Part shown: in pieces, positions 16,801 to 24,431 of the stretch
How positions within the stretch are numbered: the first letter of the stretch is position 1
Layout of the letters: every line of letters starts with the position of its first letter
Translations under genes and position numbers: made by a program
DNA from: Dyadobacter sediminis
Lineage (GTDB): Bacteria > Bacteroidota > Bacteroidia > Cytophagales > Spirosomataceae
Direction: 5' to 3'
NCBI RefSeq assembly: GCF_005860765.1
Contig: NZ_VCEI01000028.1
Coordinates: 310,001-374,000 of the forward strand
Length of the DNA stretch: 64,000 nucleotides
Notes under the pieces: model-generated
The model's input: the letters and a program-made list of their open reading frames with translations, nothing else
What the model was told of the DNA's origin: nothing
Database searches by the model: none

Positions 16801-18513
16801 ATGAAACGCCGAAACTTCATTCAAAGCATTGCAGCAGGAAGCAGTATGCTGGCCACCGATCCTGAAATCAGTAAAAAAGCAATTTTAGAAGAAGAGCCTG
16901 AAATTAAGTCAGAACCGGAAGTAATTACTGCTGATGTCGTCATTGCCGGCGGCGGACTGGGCGGTTGTGCGGCTGCACTTGCAGCTTTGCGGAATAACCT
17001 TTCGGTCATTTTAACAGAAGAAACAGACTGGATCGGCGGGCAAGTCAGTCAGCAGGGCGTTCCGCCGGATGAACATCAATGGATTGAAACACATGGCGCG
17101 CCAAAGGCATACCGTGATTTCAGAAATGCAATCCGCGAATATTACATCCGGAATTACCCGCTAACGGAAGCCGCAAAGAACAGCAAATATCTGAATCCGG
17201 GAAATGGTTCCGTTTCAAAATTGTGTCATGAACCGAAAGTAGCAGTGTCGGTTCTGACGGATATGCTGGCGCCTTACATCAGCCGCGGCAAACTGACTTT
17301 GCTTCTGGAACACAAGCCTGTTTCCGCAGAAGTAAACGGCAACAAAGTAAAATTGCTGCATGTGCTGAATAAACGCAGCAAACAGCAAGTAAAGTTAACG
17401 GCTCCATACTTTGTGGATGCGACAGAACTGGGAGATTTGCTGCCAATTACCGGAACGGAGTTTGTGACAGGTGCTGAGGCGAAAAGTGAAACGAATGAAC
17501 TGCATGCACCGGAAAAAGCAAATCCGGAAAACAATCAGGCTTTCACCATTTGCTTTGCTATGGATTATCGATATGGCGAAAATCACGTGATTGAAAAGCC
17601 GGCAGAATACGATTTCTGGAAAAACTTTATACCTGAAATGACGTCGCCATGGTCGGGAAAGCTGCTTTCACTTTCATATTCCAATCCAAAAACGCTTGAA
17701 CCCAAAGAACTTGCATTTCATCCCGAAGGAATTAATACCGGCGATAAACTGAATCTCTGGAATTACCGCAGGATAATCAGTAAAGACAATTTCACAATTG
17801 GAAGTTACGAGAGCGATATTACGATTGTAAACTGGCCGCAAAATGATTATTTTCTGGGAAACCTGATCGGAGCCAGTGAAAAAGAATTTGCGCGCCATGT
17901 GGAACGCGGAAAACAACTGAGCTTGTCATTGCTTTACTGGCTGCAAACGGAAGCACCGCGTCCGGACGGCGGCAAAGGCTGGCCGGGAATCCGCTTCAGG
18001 AAAGATATCATGGGAACGTCGGACGGATTTGCCAAATACCCGTATGTGCGTGAATCGAGGCGAATTAAAGCCGTTTTTACCATCAAGGAAGAACATGTAG
18101 GCGCTGCAAACAGAGCCATGATCACCGGAAAGGAAACCGGAAATAAAGCAGCCGAATTTTACGACAGCGTAGGAATCGGTTATTATCACATTGATCTGCA
18201 TCCGAGTACAGGAAAAGACAATTACATTGATTTCGCCTCATTGCCATTTCAAATCCCACTCGGTGCCCTGCTGCCCATCCGAATGGAAAACCTGCTTCCT
18301 GCCAACAAAAATATCGGTACCACGCACCTCACAAACGGCTGTTACCGGCTTCATCCGGTAGAATGGAGCATTGGCGAAGCAGTTGGGTTACTCGTGAAGT
18401 ATGCGACTGAGAAAAAAGTAATCCCGCAGGTTGTGCGTGAGAATAAGACGTTATTGGAGGGATTTCAGGGGTTTTTGGAAGGGGAAGGAGTGGAGTTGGC
18501 TTGGGGAGAATAG
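16801..18513 (+). CDS. Exported FAD-dependent oxidoreductase (FAD_oxidored family)
   Basis: A 570-residue flavoprotein. The start MKRRNFIQSIAAG resembles a Tat signal, so folded export with bound FAD is likely. The dinucleotide fold begins ADVVIAGGGLGGCAAALAAL (GGGLGG at 50-55), followed by the acidic end of strand 2 (ILTEETDWIGGQ) and an FAD-family motif around QGVPPDEHQWIETHG. The C-terminus keeps NIGTTHLTNGCYRLHPVEW, typical of this family. In this family substrates are mostly uncharacterised; some members occur in sugar or xenobiotic gene clusters. It stands alone between a strong terminator and the accessory patch. Confidence 0.82.
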   Translation: MKRRNFIQSIAAGSSMLATDPEISKKAILEEEPEIKSEPEVITADVVIAGGGLGGCAAALAALRNNLSVILTEETDWIGGQVSQQGVPPDEHQWIETHGAPKAYRDFRNAIREYYIRNYPLTEAAKNSKYLNPGNGSVSKLCHEPKVAVSVLTDMLAPYISRGKLTLLLEHKPVSAEVNGNKVKLLHVLNKRSKQQVKLTAPYFVDATELGDLLPITGTEFVTGAEAKSETNELHAPEKANPENNQAFTICFAMDYRYGENHVIEKPAEYDFWKNFIPEMTSPWSGKLLSLSYSNPKTLEPKELAFHPEGINTGDKLNLWNYRRIISKDNFTIGSYESDITIVNWPQNDYFLGNLIGASEKEFARHVERGKQLSLSLLYWLQTEAPRPDGGKGWPGIRFRKDIMGTSDGFAKYPYVRESRRIKAVFTIKEEHVGAANRAMITGKETGNKAAEFYDSVGIGYYHIDLHPSTGKDNYIDFASLPFQIPLGALLPIRMENLLPANKNIGTTHLTNGCYRLHPVEWSIGEAVGLLVKYATEKKVIPQVVRENKTLLEGFQGFLEGEGVELAWGE

Positions 18514-18578
18514 TATGCTGTGTACTGATTTTGAGTCCAATTTACTAGAATTTACAGCTATTAAAATAACTGAACTTT

Positions 18579-19295
18579 ATGGTTCCAAAACAAATACTTG
18601 ACCGAAAAAAAGGTATAATAGGATTAATGATTTGGATATGCATTTTGTCAATCATTATGACATTATACGCGCTCTATCTTGGCAAATGGCCAGAAGCAGT
18701 ATCATCATTAGGAGTTAGTGCAGCAATTATTTCAGCAATATTTGCATTTGAGGTTGTTCATCAAGTTAATGTAAATCAGCTTCCTCAGGTAATAGCTAAA
18801 TTTGATTGTGAAAGCAGATATAATTTTATTCAACTTGTACTTCAAAATATAGGAGGTAGCACTGCATATAATATTCGTTTATCCTGGTTGGACACGTATC
18901 ATGGTCAAGAGAACGTTTACGATAAGCCTAAATGTATTTATGGAGGTTATGTTGCCATTCACAAGCAGCAGGAGTTTGATAGAGTAATATCTCTTCAAAA
19001 AGGCGAGTCTCACTTTATTACTGTGGATGGCTATTATCAATTTTACGAAAATAATAAAGCTCCCACTAATTATATTGCTAAGATAAATTTTACTGATCAA
19101 ATTTCTGGGGGAAATTACTACGAAATTATCGTTCCTTTATCAATGGAAGAATTCAGGATCACATTGGATCATAATAAAGAATCCACAAAGGCTGAATATA
19201 GTATCACACTTTTACCAAAAAAAATTGATGCGATATCTAAGTTATTGACCGATCTGAATACAACATTAAAAAGCTTTAAGGATATTAATCAGTAA
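18579..19295 (+). CDS. Hypothetical membrane-anchored protein
   Basis: Not recognised. A 238-residue protein with two N-terminal hydrophobic helices (about 13-33 and 43-60), then a soluble, beta-rich domain (about 65-210) with many Tyr, Asn and Ile residues, and a helical tail (LLTDLNTTLKSFKDINQ). The codon choice is clearly AT-richer than in the flanking core genes, and it opens the accessory patch of toxin-antitoxin genes. The soluble part could be an immunoglobulin-like or sensor domain, but there is no motif to support that. The start ATG is preceded by a weakly purine-rich stretch. Confidence 0.6.
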   Translation: MVPKQILDRKKGIIGLMIWICILSIIMTLYALYLGKWPEAVSSLGVSAAIISAIFAFEVVHQVNVNQLPQVIAKFDCESRYNFIQLVLQNIGGSTAYNIRLSWLDTYHGQENVYDKPKCIYGGYVAIHKQQEFDRVISLQKGESHFITVDGYYQFYENNKAPTNYIAKINFTDQISGGNYYEIIVPLSMEEFRITLDHNKESTKAEYSITLLPKKIDAISKLLTDLNTTLKSFKDINQ

Positions 19296-19315
19296 AGCCA
19301 AGACTATGAGCATTG

Positions 19316-19493
19316 TCAAAATTGTACTCTCATTGCCTCGCCAATGATTTTAATGCTTCTCTCAACGGCACGTTTTATGCATAAGTCGGATTTATAATTT
19401 CCAAATAGCATTAGTCTCGGTCGGCGAAAAAGCTTTCAATTACGGTGATTGCATTAACATGTCGTAGAGCCACGTTTTAATCTCAATGTCCAT
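19316..19493 (-). pseudogene. Decayed HEPN-domain toxin (HepT/DUF86) remnant
   Basis: Directly behind the MNT gene, overlapping its stop by 11 bases, a reading frame begins MDIEIKTWLYDMLM and soon hits a stop. Shifting frame recovers ITVIESFFADRD. Shifting again recovers FGNYKSDLCIKRAVERSIKI followed by IGEAMRVQF and a stop at 19316-19318. These three pieces in order match the DUF86/HepT fold (KTWLYDI, IESFF, then the KRAVERNIEIIGEA block). The C-terminal part with the catalytic R-x4-6-H motif is missing. At least two frameshifts and a truncation make an active toxin impossible. The identification is from motif recall, not a database search. Confidence 0.72.
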
Positions 19494-19785
19494 ACACAAG
19501 CTGGCGCTGCTGGTTTATATTCTGCAGAAAATAAGGATTTTTGATTGCTTTCTCTTCCAGAAGATCAACCGGCCGTTTGAATATTTCCTGTAATGAAAAC
19601 TTGAAATCAAAATAATTATCCGCATAGTCCTCAACTTCCATATCTAGGAAATCGATGATTAAATCAATGTCACTTTCGTCAGTGAAGTTTTTGGTCAGAA
19701 CGGAACCGAAAGCGTAAAGGCTTTTTACTTTATGCGCTTTGCAAAGTTTTGTTATTGTCGCTTTATACTTTCCGAGCCTTTCCAT
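19483..19785 (-). CDS. MNT-domain nucleotidyltransferase (MntA-type antitoxin)
   Basis: Minimal nucleotidyltransferase of 100 residues with the defining pattern GSVLTKNFTDESDIDLIIDF (GS followed by DxD) and a C-terminal helix (NPYFLQNINQQRQLVYGH). In MntA/HepT modules such proteins neutralise the HEPN RNase by adding AMP residues near its active site. Here the expected partner is directly downstream, overlapping by 11 bases, but broken by frameshifts. The antitoxin itself looks intact, so it is either a relic awaiting loss or acts on another HEPN protein in the cell. Confidence 0.82.
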   Translation of the reverse strand: MERLGKYKATITKLCKAHKVKSLYAFGSVLTKNFTDESDIDLIIDFLDMEVEDYADNYFDFKFSLQEIFKRPVDLLEEKAIKNPYFLQNINQQRQLVYGH

Positions 19786-19834
19786 TTAATGGACGAGTTT
19801 TCTAAAACGGAATGATTTTACTCAATAAATATGC

Positions 19835-19993
19835 CTACTTTTCCCAAGGTTTAATCTTTACAATTTCGTTGCCTCTCATTACAACAAGTGGCGTACCTTT
19901 TTGCTTTTTGAACTCAACAACTCTTTCATGAGTTCTTTTTATCCCAAGTAAAATTTTCTCTTGTAATGCCAGTTCTTTTTCAATTGTGTTCAT
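19835..19993 (-). CDS. Small 52-residue protein overlapping the zeta-like kinase gene (candidate antitoxin)
   Basis: Starts with ATG at 19993-19991 inside the end of the kinase gene (14-base overlap) and ends TAG at 19835. The protein opens MNTIEKELALQEKILLGIKR, continues with a basic helix (HERVVEFKKQKG) and ends in a short beta hairpin (PLVVMRGNEIVKIKPWEK). The pattern 'helix, VEFKK, then LVVMRxGxIVKIKP' resembles very small proteins seen beside zeta-type kinases in Bacteroidota, as far as I recall. Strict coupling to the kinase gene and its size fit an antitoxin or regulator. Too short for many gene finders; function is inference. Confidence 0.6.
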   Translation of the reverse strand: MNTIEKELALQEKILLGIKRTHERVVEFKKQKGTPLVVMRGNEIVKIKPWEK

Positions 19994-20564
19994 AAAAATT
20001 GCGAAGTTGATTAAACTTTTCTTTTTGAAATATCTTTAAACTATAATCTTCTGATCTTTGTGCAATCAATTCTTCATCTTCAAAAGAATTATCAATTATA
20101 AAGGCAAGATCAACTATTGGTAAGTAGATGTCAAATAAATTTTTGATTCCTTTTACATATCGCCTTTCTATAACATCAGATTCAATATTGTGCCCTCCTT
20201 CTGAAACTCTCATACTAACACGCTCTTTTGCTAATTCTACATTTTTTAGCCAATAAAAAATCAATGTCACTGCAAATCCTTTTTTCTTTGCTTCCTCAAT
20301 TTTGGGCTTATAGCTTCGAGTAGATAATGTTGTCTCAAATGCAAAACTGTCACTGCCGTTTAGTAGTTCATTAACCCTGCCCAACATAATGCGTCCGGCT
20401 TCCAGCGCAACTTTTTCTGGTTGGAATGGCGATATACCTTTTGCAATTTCGTCAGCATTTACAAACTCTTTACAGTCTAAAATCTCCGGTAGTATTGCAA
20501 AAGAGGCGGCTGTTTTTCCAGCACCGTTGCAACCCGCAATGATGTATAAATTCTTTTCTAGCAT
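19980..20564 (-). CDS. Zeta-toxin-like P-loop kinase
   Basis: A 194-residue P-loop protein with Walker A GCNGAGKTA at about 11-19, ADEIAKGISPF, a substrate-contacting FAFETTLSTRSY, and the arginine-rich lid segment VSMRVSEGGHNIESDVIERRY. This is the zeta-toxin/AAA_33 type. True zeta toxins phosphorylate UDP-N-acetylglucosamine and block peptidoglycan synthesis; many Bacteroidota relatives are untested. It follows an XRE regulator (33 bases) and overlaps a 52-residue protein by 14 bases, so the three appear to form one transcript. The usual epsilon antitoxin is not visible, hence the interest in the small downstream protein. Confidence 0.78.
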   Translation of the reverse strand: MLEKNLYIIAGCNGAGKTAASFAILPEILDCKEFVNADEIAKGISPFQPEKVALEAGRIMLGRVNELLNGSDSFAFETTLSTRSYKPKIEEAKKKGFAVTLIFYWLKNVELAKERVSMRVSEGGHNIESDVIERRYVKGIKNLFDIYLPIVDLAFIIDNSFEDEELIAQRSEDYSLKIFQKEKFNQLRNFYEHN

Positions 20565-20597
20565 TATATTGAAAAATGCATAATCATAGCAATTAGT

Positions 20598-21023
20598 TTA
20601 TTTCGCACCAATCAACCGCTCCAATCGCAACATCATTTCATCCTTCTCCTTCAACATCCGCTCATAAAGCTCCATTTTGTCTGCATGCAACTTCATGATT
20701 TCGGCTATCGGATTAATATTGAAAGTCGGAGTATTTCCCGCATTTACAAATGAACTGTCGTGAAATGTATTTGCAATGATATTTACCGCATTTTCTTCAT
20801 CAAAATTACGAATGGCGTCAACGGGTATTTTAAGAATAGCAGAAACTTGCTCCAGAATGTCAGCTTCGATCTTTTCTTTTTGTTCCAATAAAGAAATTTT
20901 TTGCTGGTTCCATTCGTCGCCAAGTTCAAAGGCAAGAAAATCCTGCTTTATTCCGAGCATTTCGCGGAAACGTTTCAGATTGCGGCCTTCGTGAATTTTC
21001 GGATTGGAATTAGTATGTGTCAT
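20598..21023 (-). CDS. XRE-family HTH transcriptional regulator
   Basis: The 141-residue form starts at the ATG at 21023 (MTHTNSNPKIHEGRNLKRFR); a longer open frame upstream adds 24 unlikely residues. A helix-turn-helix of the Cro/CI type spans about 12-66 (REMLGIKQDFLAFELGDEWN, then KISLLEQKEKIEADIL). A linker with DEENAVNIIANTFHDSSF and a C-terminal coiled coil (KMELYERMLKEKDEMMLRLE) suggests dimerisation. This architecture is common in Bacteroidota. It lies 33 bases before the zeta-like kinase in the same direction and may repress that operon. Confidence 0.8.
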   Translation of the reverse strand: MTHTNSNPKIHEGRNLKRFREMLGIKQDFLAFELGDEWNQQKISLLEQKEKIEADILEQVSAILKIPVDAIRNFDEENAVNIIANTFHDSSFVNAGNTPTFNINPIAEIMKLHADKMELYERMLKEKDEMMLRLERLIGAK

Positions 21024-21068
21024 GCGAAAAACGGTTTCTTTGAAAAGGCAATTTATACAAATCCATCG

Positions 21069-21089
21069 GTAAATGTTTGAGTAATTTAC
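21069..21089 (-). promoter_or_regulatory. Possible operator upstream of the XRE/kinase operon
   Basis: Short inverted repeat GTAAAT / ATTTAC with a nine-base spacer, 46 bases upstream of the XRE start. It could be an autoregulatory site, but the arms are short. Confidence 0.25.
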
Positions 21090-21215
21090 GCGCATTTGAT
21101 TGTAAAATACCGGCTGGATAAATTGGCTACCATTTGCGGGATTTGGTGCTTTGCTGCAAAATAAACAGATTATTTATAGCAAGGATTGGTTTTATACACT
21201 TAAAAATCAAAGGAA

Positions 21216-21464
21216 ATGCATACAGAAACATACGCTAACGAGGCTGCGAATTTGAAGTTGATTGCATATGGCCGGGAAGTAAATGCATTGCTGAGCAGCA
21301 GTAGTGCCGAAAGCTGGAACCGTGAACTCTGGACAATGTTCAGCGGGTTCATACTCGCTCAAAACGAAACAGGCCGCTCATCAAATCTTTGTAATACGTA
21401 CTTTTCTTTCAAGGAACTGCTGGAATTTTTTGAGAAAGTGGAACGGATCAGAAGAGGAGAGTAG
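21216..21464 (+). CDS. Hypothetical 82-residue protein
   Basis: Not recognised. An ATG preceded by AAAGGAA at a good distance (the clearest ribosome-binding site in this part of the window) opens an 82-residue, mainly helical protein without a signal or membrane segment. Notable residues: an aromatic patch SWNRELWTMFSGF in the middle and a charged end FFEKVERIRRGE. It is the only forward gene between two minus-strand toxin-antitoxin groups, and converges on higA. It may be a stand-alone accessory gene. Confidence 0.55.
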   Translation: MHTETYANEAANLKLIAYGREVNALLSSSSAESWNRELWTMFSGFILAQNETGRSSNLCNTYFSFKELLEFFEKVERIRRGE

Positions 21465-21486
21465 GTGCCAATAAAAAATTAAAACG

Positions 21487-21816
21487 TCAGACAAATTGCA
21501 GCGTTCCATTCTGCAACGTCCGAAAATGCTGTATTGTCTTGCGTTCAACTGTTCTTTCTGCATGCCAAAGATCGTAATTTCGCTGAATATCAAGCCAGAA
21601 TTCAGCACTTGTTCCAAATGCTTCGGACAAGCGTACGCACATTTCAGAACTGATTCCCTGATGTTCGTTCAATATATTTGAAAGTGTTTTACGCGTAATG
21701 CCCAAACCTTTTGCAATTTCGGCTTGTGTATAATTGTGTCCGGTTTCTTCTTTCAAACCTTCGATCGTCTCTTTAATAAGTGCCCCGGGATGCGCCGGCC
21801 TCATACCTCTTTTCAT
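21487..21816 (-). CDS. higA: HigA-family antitoxin
   Basis: Antitoxin and autorepressor of a type II module. The 109 residues hold the typical HigA opening RPAHPGALIKETIEGL, an XRE helix-turn-helix (TQAEIAKGLGITRKTLSNIL), and the conserved SSEMCVRLSEAFGTSAEFWL ending in a W-x-x-Q-x-x-Y-D-L stretch. It follows the toxin gene by 12 bases, the toxin-first order characteristic of higBA. A palindrome upstream of the toxin start is a likely binding site. Confidence 0.92.
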   Translation of the reverse strand: MKRGMRPAHPGALIKETIEGLKEETGHNYTQAEIAKGLGITRKTLSNILNEHQGISSEMCVRLSEAFGTSAEFWLDIQRNYDLWHAERTVERKTIQHFRTLQNGTLQFV

Positions 21817-21828
21817 AAATTCTTGTAA

Positions 21829-22107
21829 TTAATGATAGTCCAGATAATCAACATCGTAAGCATTGCCATGTTCGAATCTGAAAATGATTCGCCAGTTTCC
21901 AGACACATTCACTGCATAAAACCCTTTTAATTTTCCGGATAGCGAGTGTAATCGTGATCCGGGCGTGCCAATATCTTCTAATGATTTAGCAAATTCCAGT
22001 CTGGTCAAAATATTACGAATTCTGTTAGTGTGTGCTGCGGGCAACTTGGCGGTATCTTCATTTTCAAAAAACAACCGCAAGCCTTTGTGTTGAAAACTCT
22101 GGATCAT
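21829..22107 (-). CDS. higB: HigB-family RelE-type mRNA interferase toxin
   Basis: A 92-residue RelE/ParE-fold toxin. Family features: IQSFQHKGLRLFFENED, the pattern TPGSRLHSLSGKLKGFYAVN, then VSGNWRIIFRFEHGNAYDVD and a terminal DYH. In HigB toxins the basic and histidine residues near the end take part in ribosome-dependent mRNA cleavage. The ATG at 22107 is preferred; a GTG two codons upstream is possible. It is paired with higA 12 bases downstream. Nothing suggests inactivation. Confidence 0.92.
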   Translation of the reverse strand: MIQSFQHKGLRLFFENEDTAKLPAAHTNRIRNILTRLEFAKSLEDIGTPGSRLHSLSGKLKGFYAVNVSGNWRIIFRFEHGNAYDVDYLDYH

Positions 22108-22114
22108 TAACACA

Positions 22115-22137
22115 AATGTAACAACATGTGTTACATT
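22115..22137 (-). promoter_or_regulatory. Palindromic operator of the higBA module
   Basis: AATGTAACA and TGTTACATT form a perfect 9-bp inverted repeat around the spacer ACATG (23 bp in all), only seven bases from the higB start codon. Position and symmetry are those expected for an HTH antitoxin dimer site. Confidence 0.65.
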
Positions 22138-22147
22138 GCCAATTAAG

Positions 22148-22186
22148 AAAAAAACAAGCGAGCAGATTACATTCCACTCGCTTGTT
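22148..22186 (-). terminator. Intrinsic terminator of the amino-sugar operon (minus strand)
   Basis: AACAAGCGAG and CTCGCTTGTT pair across a 14-base loop; read on the minus strand the stem is followed by seven T. It lies 27 bases after the stop of the lipoprotein oxidoreductase gene. Confidence 0.75.
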
Positions 22187-22212
22187 GCATTAAAATATTG
22201 ATTTATAGTTAA

Positions 22213-23589
22213 TTACTTTGCCTCTTTCAAAGCCTGCGTAGTTGTATAATACTTCGCAATCATATTCGGAACTTCCCATTCCGGCAACTTGCCGGCTTTC
22301 AGATATTCCATGTATTTGTTGGCTACCTGTGCAAAATGGGCTTCGTGGCCGTTGTCGTATTTTTTAGGAATGGTTATTTCCCAACCGGCAGCATTCTTTT
22401 TCAGTTCAATTCCGGGATATTTATCCTGAACCGACTTGAAAGCGGCCACAACTGCATTTTCATACCCTTTGCTTTTATCCATTGTTTCGATGTATAAAAC
22501 AGGCTTGTAATTCTGCTCTTTTCCCTGACGAACGATCAGATTAGCCTTGGAACCTTTCATGATGGAATAATGCGTATCGCCGGTTCCTTCCGGTGCCTGA
22601 AAATTCCAGATTACCGAAACTTTTGCATGAACTCCTTTCAGCGTGTAATGAAGCTCTCCGTTGGAATACACATTCAATGTGCTGTCTTTAACGTCTTTGC
22701 TCAGAAAATCAGGATACTTATCGCTTTTTGTAACGAGCTTGAACTGCGAAGGCGTCAGCTTGGTAGCCGAACGCTTTGCCGATAATAAATTGATATCTTT
22801 CTGATAATCCAGCGTTGTGTTCGGAAAGCAGCTCCATTGCACCAGATCCACAAGATGTGTCGTCACATCGACCATTCCTTCACCTTGCTGTTTCACGTCA
22901 AAAAACCAGCTAGGCCGTACAAGCGGCTCGCCAGAAATGTATTTGAAAAAGTGGTGGACACTTTCCTTTGCAACTGCGGGATTTTCTGCCGTTCCTTTTT
23001 GAAGTTCCCCGAAAATAGCCGGAAGCAAAGCCAGTTCGCGTTGCAGCGCATTCGTGATTTCGTAGCGCTCCGTCATAATGTCGTACAAAAGCACTTTATT
23101 TTTATCCGCACTTGCAAATGCTTCTTTCAGCTTGTCAAATCCGGCCGCATCAATCGCCATCGGCTTGTCGGCCAGTACGTTCAGACCTGCATCTACAGAC
23201 TTTTTGATAAAATCCGTTTTCTTCTGATTATTCCCGGCCAGAACAACGACATTTCCTTTTTTCTCAGAAAGCATTTTTTCCAGAAAATCATTTCCGGTGT
23301 AAACTTCCTCTTTCCAGTGCGTCGGATTTTCAGCCTGTGTATTGTATTTTTCAACTTTGTCAAGATAAGCCTGTACGTCCGGGCCTTTTGTGGCGTACAC
23401 ATGCACAACGGAGTCCACATCCGCATACATGGATTTCTGAACCAAAGCCGCATGGAAATGGCCGGGTTCCACAACAATCAGGCTCAAAGGCTTTTTCTGA
23501 TCTTTCTGTTCTTCTTCTTTCCTGGAATTACATCCGTAATTTAACGTCATTGCGCTCAGTAAAGCGATGGTCAGGATTTTCTTTTTCAT
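22213..23589 (-). CDS. Gfo/Idh/MocA-family oxidoreductase, predicted lipoprotein
   Basis: NAD(P)-dependent oxidoreductase of sugar or inositol-type substrates. It starts at ATG 23589 with a lipoprotein signal MKKKILTIALLSAMTLNYGC (Cys20, slightly unusual lipobox). The Rossmann part contains VVLAGNNQKKTDFIKKSVDA and the family signature VLADKPMAID (EKP-like). A C-terminal beta domain (about 140-450) has VDVTTHLVDLVQW. The amino-acid order fits the 'putative oxidoreductase C-terminal' subgroup. It is the last gene of the minus-strand run with nagB and nagA, 45 bases after nagB. Being on the envelope side, it must keep its cofactor tightly bound, as exported Gfo/Idh enzymes do. Substrate unknown. 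Confidence 0.78.
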   Translation of the reverse strand: MKKKILTIALLSAMTLNYGCNSRKEEEQKDQKKPLSLIVVEPGHFHAALVQKSMYADVDSVVHVYATKGPDVQAYLDKVEKYNTQAENPTHWKEEVYTGNDFLEKMLSEKKGNVVVLAGNNQKKTDFIKKSVDAGLNVLADKPMAIDAAGFDKLKEAFASADKNKVLLYDIMTERYEITNALQRELALLPAIFGELQKGTAENPAVAKESVHHFFKYISGEPLVRPSWFFDVKQQGEGMVDVTTHLVDLVQWSCFPNTTLDYQKDINLLSAKRSATKLTPSQFKLVTKSDKYPDFLSKDVKDSTLNVYSNGELHYTLKGVHAKVSVIWNFQAPEGTGDTHYSIMKGSKANLIVRQGKEQNYKPVLYIETMDKSKGYENAVVAAFKSVQDKYPGIELKKNAAGWEITIPKKYDNGHEAHFAQVANKYMEYLKAGKLPEWEVPNMIAKYYTTTQALKEAK

Positions 23590-23634
23590 TTTAATGGATT
23601 CAGGTAATAATGGCAAGATAATCGCAAAGCTGAA

Positions 23635-24411
23635 CTATGCCTGACTGTATGACGAAATTTCTTTCAGTTTCCCTGAACTTGCCTTATCAATAAATAAAAT
23701 CGCATTCGGGTGTTTGCGCAAAATGGTTGAAGGAAATTCTTCTTTGATATCCTCGGCTACGGTATGGTAAATGGCCTGCGCTTTTTTCTCGCCCGGCACA
23801 ATCGCGTAAGCGTGTTTGGCTTTCAGTAACGTTGGAATTGTCAATGTCAGCGCAGTTTCCGGCACTTCCCCGAAAGCAGTAAAACAAGCGTCATTCACCT
23901 GCTGCTGGCGGCAGGCATGATCCAGCTCCACCATTTTAACGGTCAGCGGATCATCAAAAAAAGCAACATGCGGATCATTGAATGCAAGATGTCCGTTTTC
24001 GCCAATGCCCAGACAAACGATATCAATCGGGTTTTCGCGAAGCAACTGCGCATAACGCTCACATTCCTTTTCCAAATCGGCAGCGTTGCCGTCCAGATAC
24101 GAAACGGAATGCAGCGGCACGTGATCAAACAATTTTACTTTCAGGAAATAACCGAAATTTTGCGGTGCGTCGCTTGGCAAACCTACATATTCGTCCATGT
24201 GAAAGGCATTTATCTTTTCCCATGCAATGCCTTTTTCTTCTTTCAGCGCAGCCAAAAATTCATTCTGTGAAGGCGCAGAGGCAAAAATTATATTGACAAA
24301 TTCCTGGGATTGCTGCAATTCAAGGATTTTATCCGCAACCATTTTTGCTGCATTTTCACCCATTTCCTGCCTTGTATCAAATATTCTGATTTCCAGTTGA
24401 TCGACTTTCAT
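23635..24411 (-). CDS. nagB: Glucosamine-6-phosphate deaminase
   Basis: Converts glucosamine-6-phosphate to fructose-6-phosphate and ammonia, the last dedicated step of N-acetylglucosamine use. The 258 residues contain the active-site blocks INAFHMDEYVGL (Asp73, Glu74) and CLGIGENGHLAFNDP (His141). The C-terminal TLTIPTLLKAKHAYAIVPGE matches the NagB/RpiA fold. The phosphate-binding loop reads FASAPSQNEFL instead of the more common TGSTP, a variant seen in the shorter Bacteroidota type. It follows nagA by 20 bases on the same strand, which supports the assignment. Confidence 0.93.
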   Translation of the reverse strand: MKVDQLEIRIFDTRQEMGENAAKMVADKILELQQSQEFVNIIFASAPSQNEFLAALKEEKGIAWEKINAFHMDEYVGLPSDAPQNFGYFLKVKLFDHVPLHSVSYLDGNAADLEKECERYAQLLRENPIDIVCLGIGENGHLAFNDPHVAFFDDPLTVKMVELDHACRQQQVNDACFTAFGEVPETALTLTIPTLLKAKHAYAIVPGEKKAQAIYHTVAEDIKEEFPSTILRKHPNAILFIDKASSGKLKEISSYSQA

Positions 24412-24431
24412 AGTTTGTGGTAAATTTTTTT

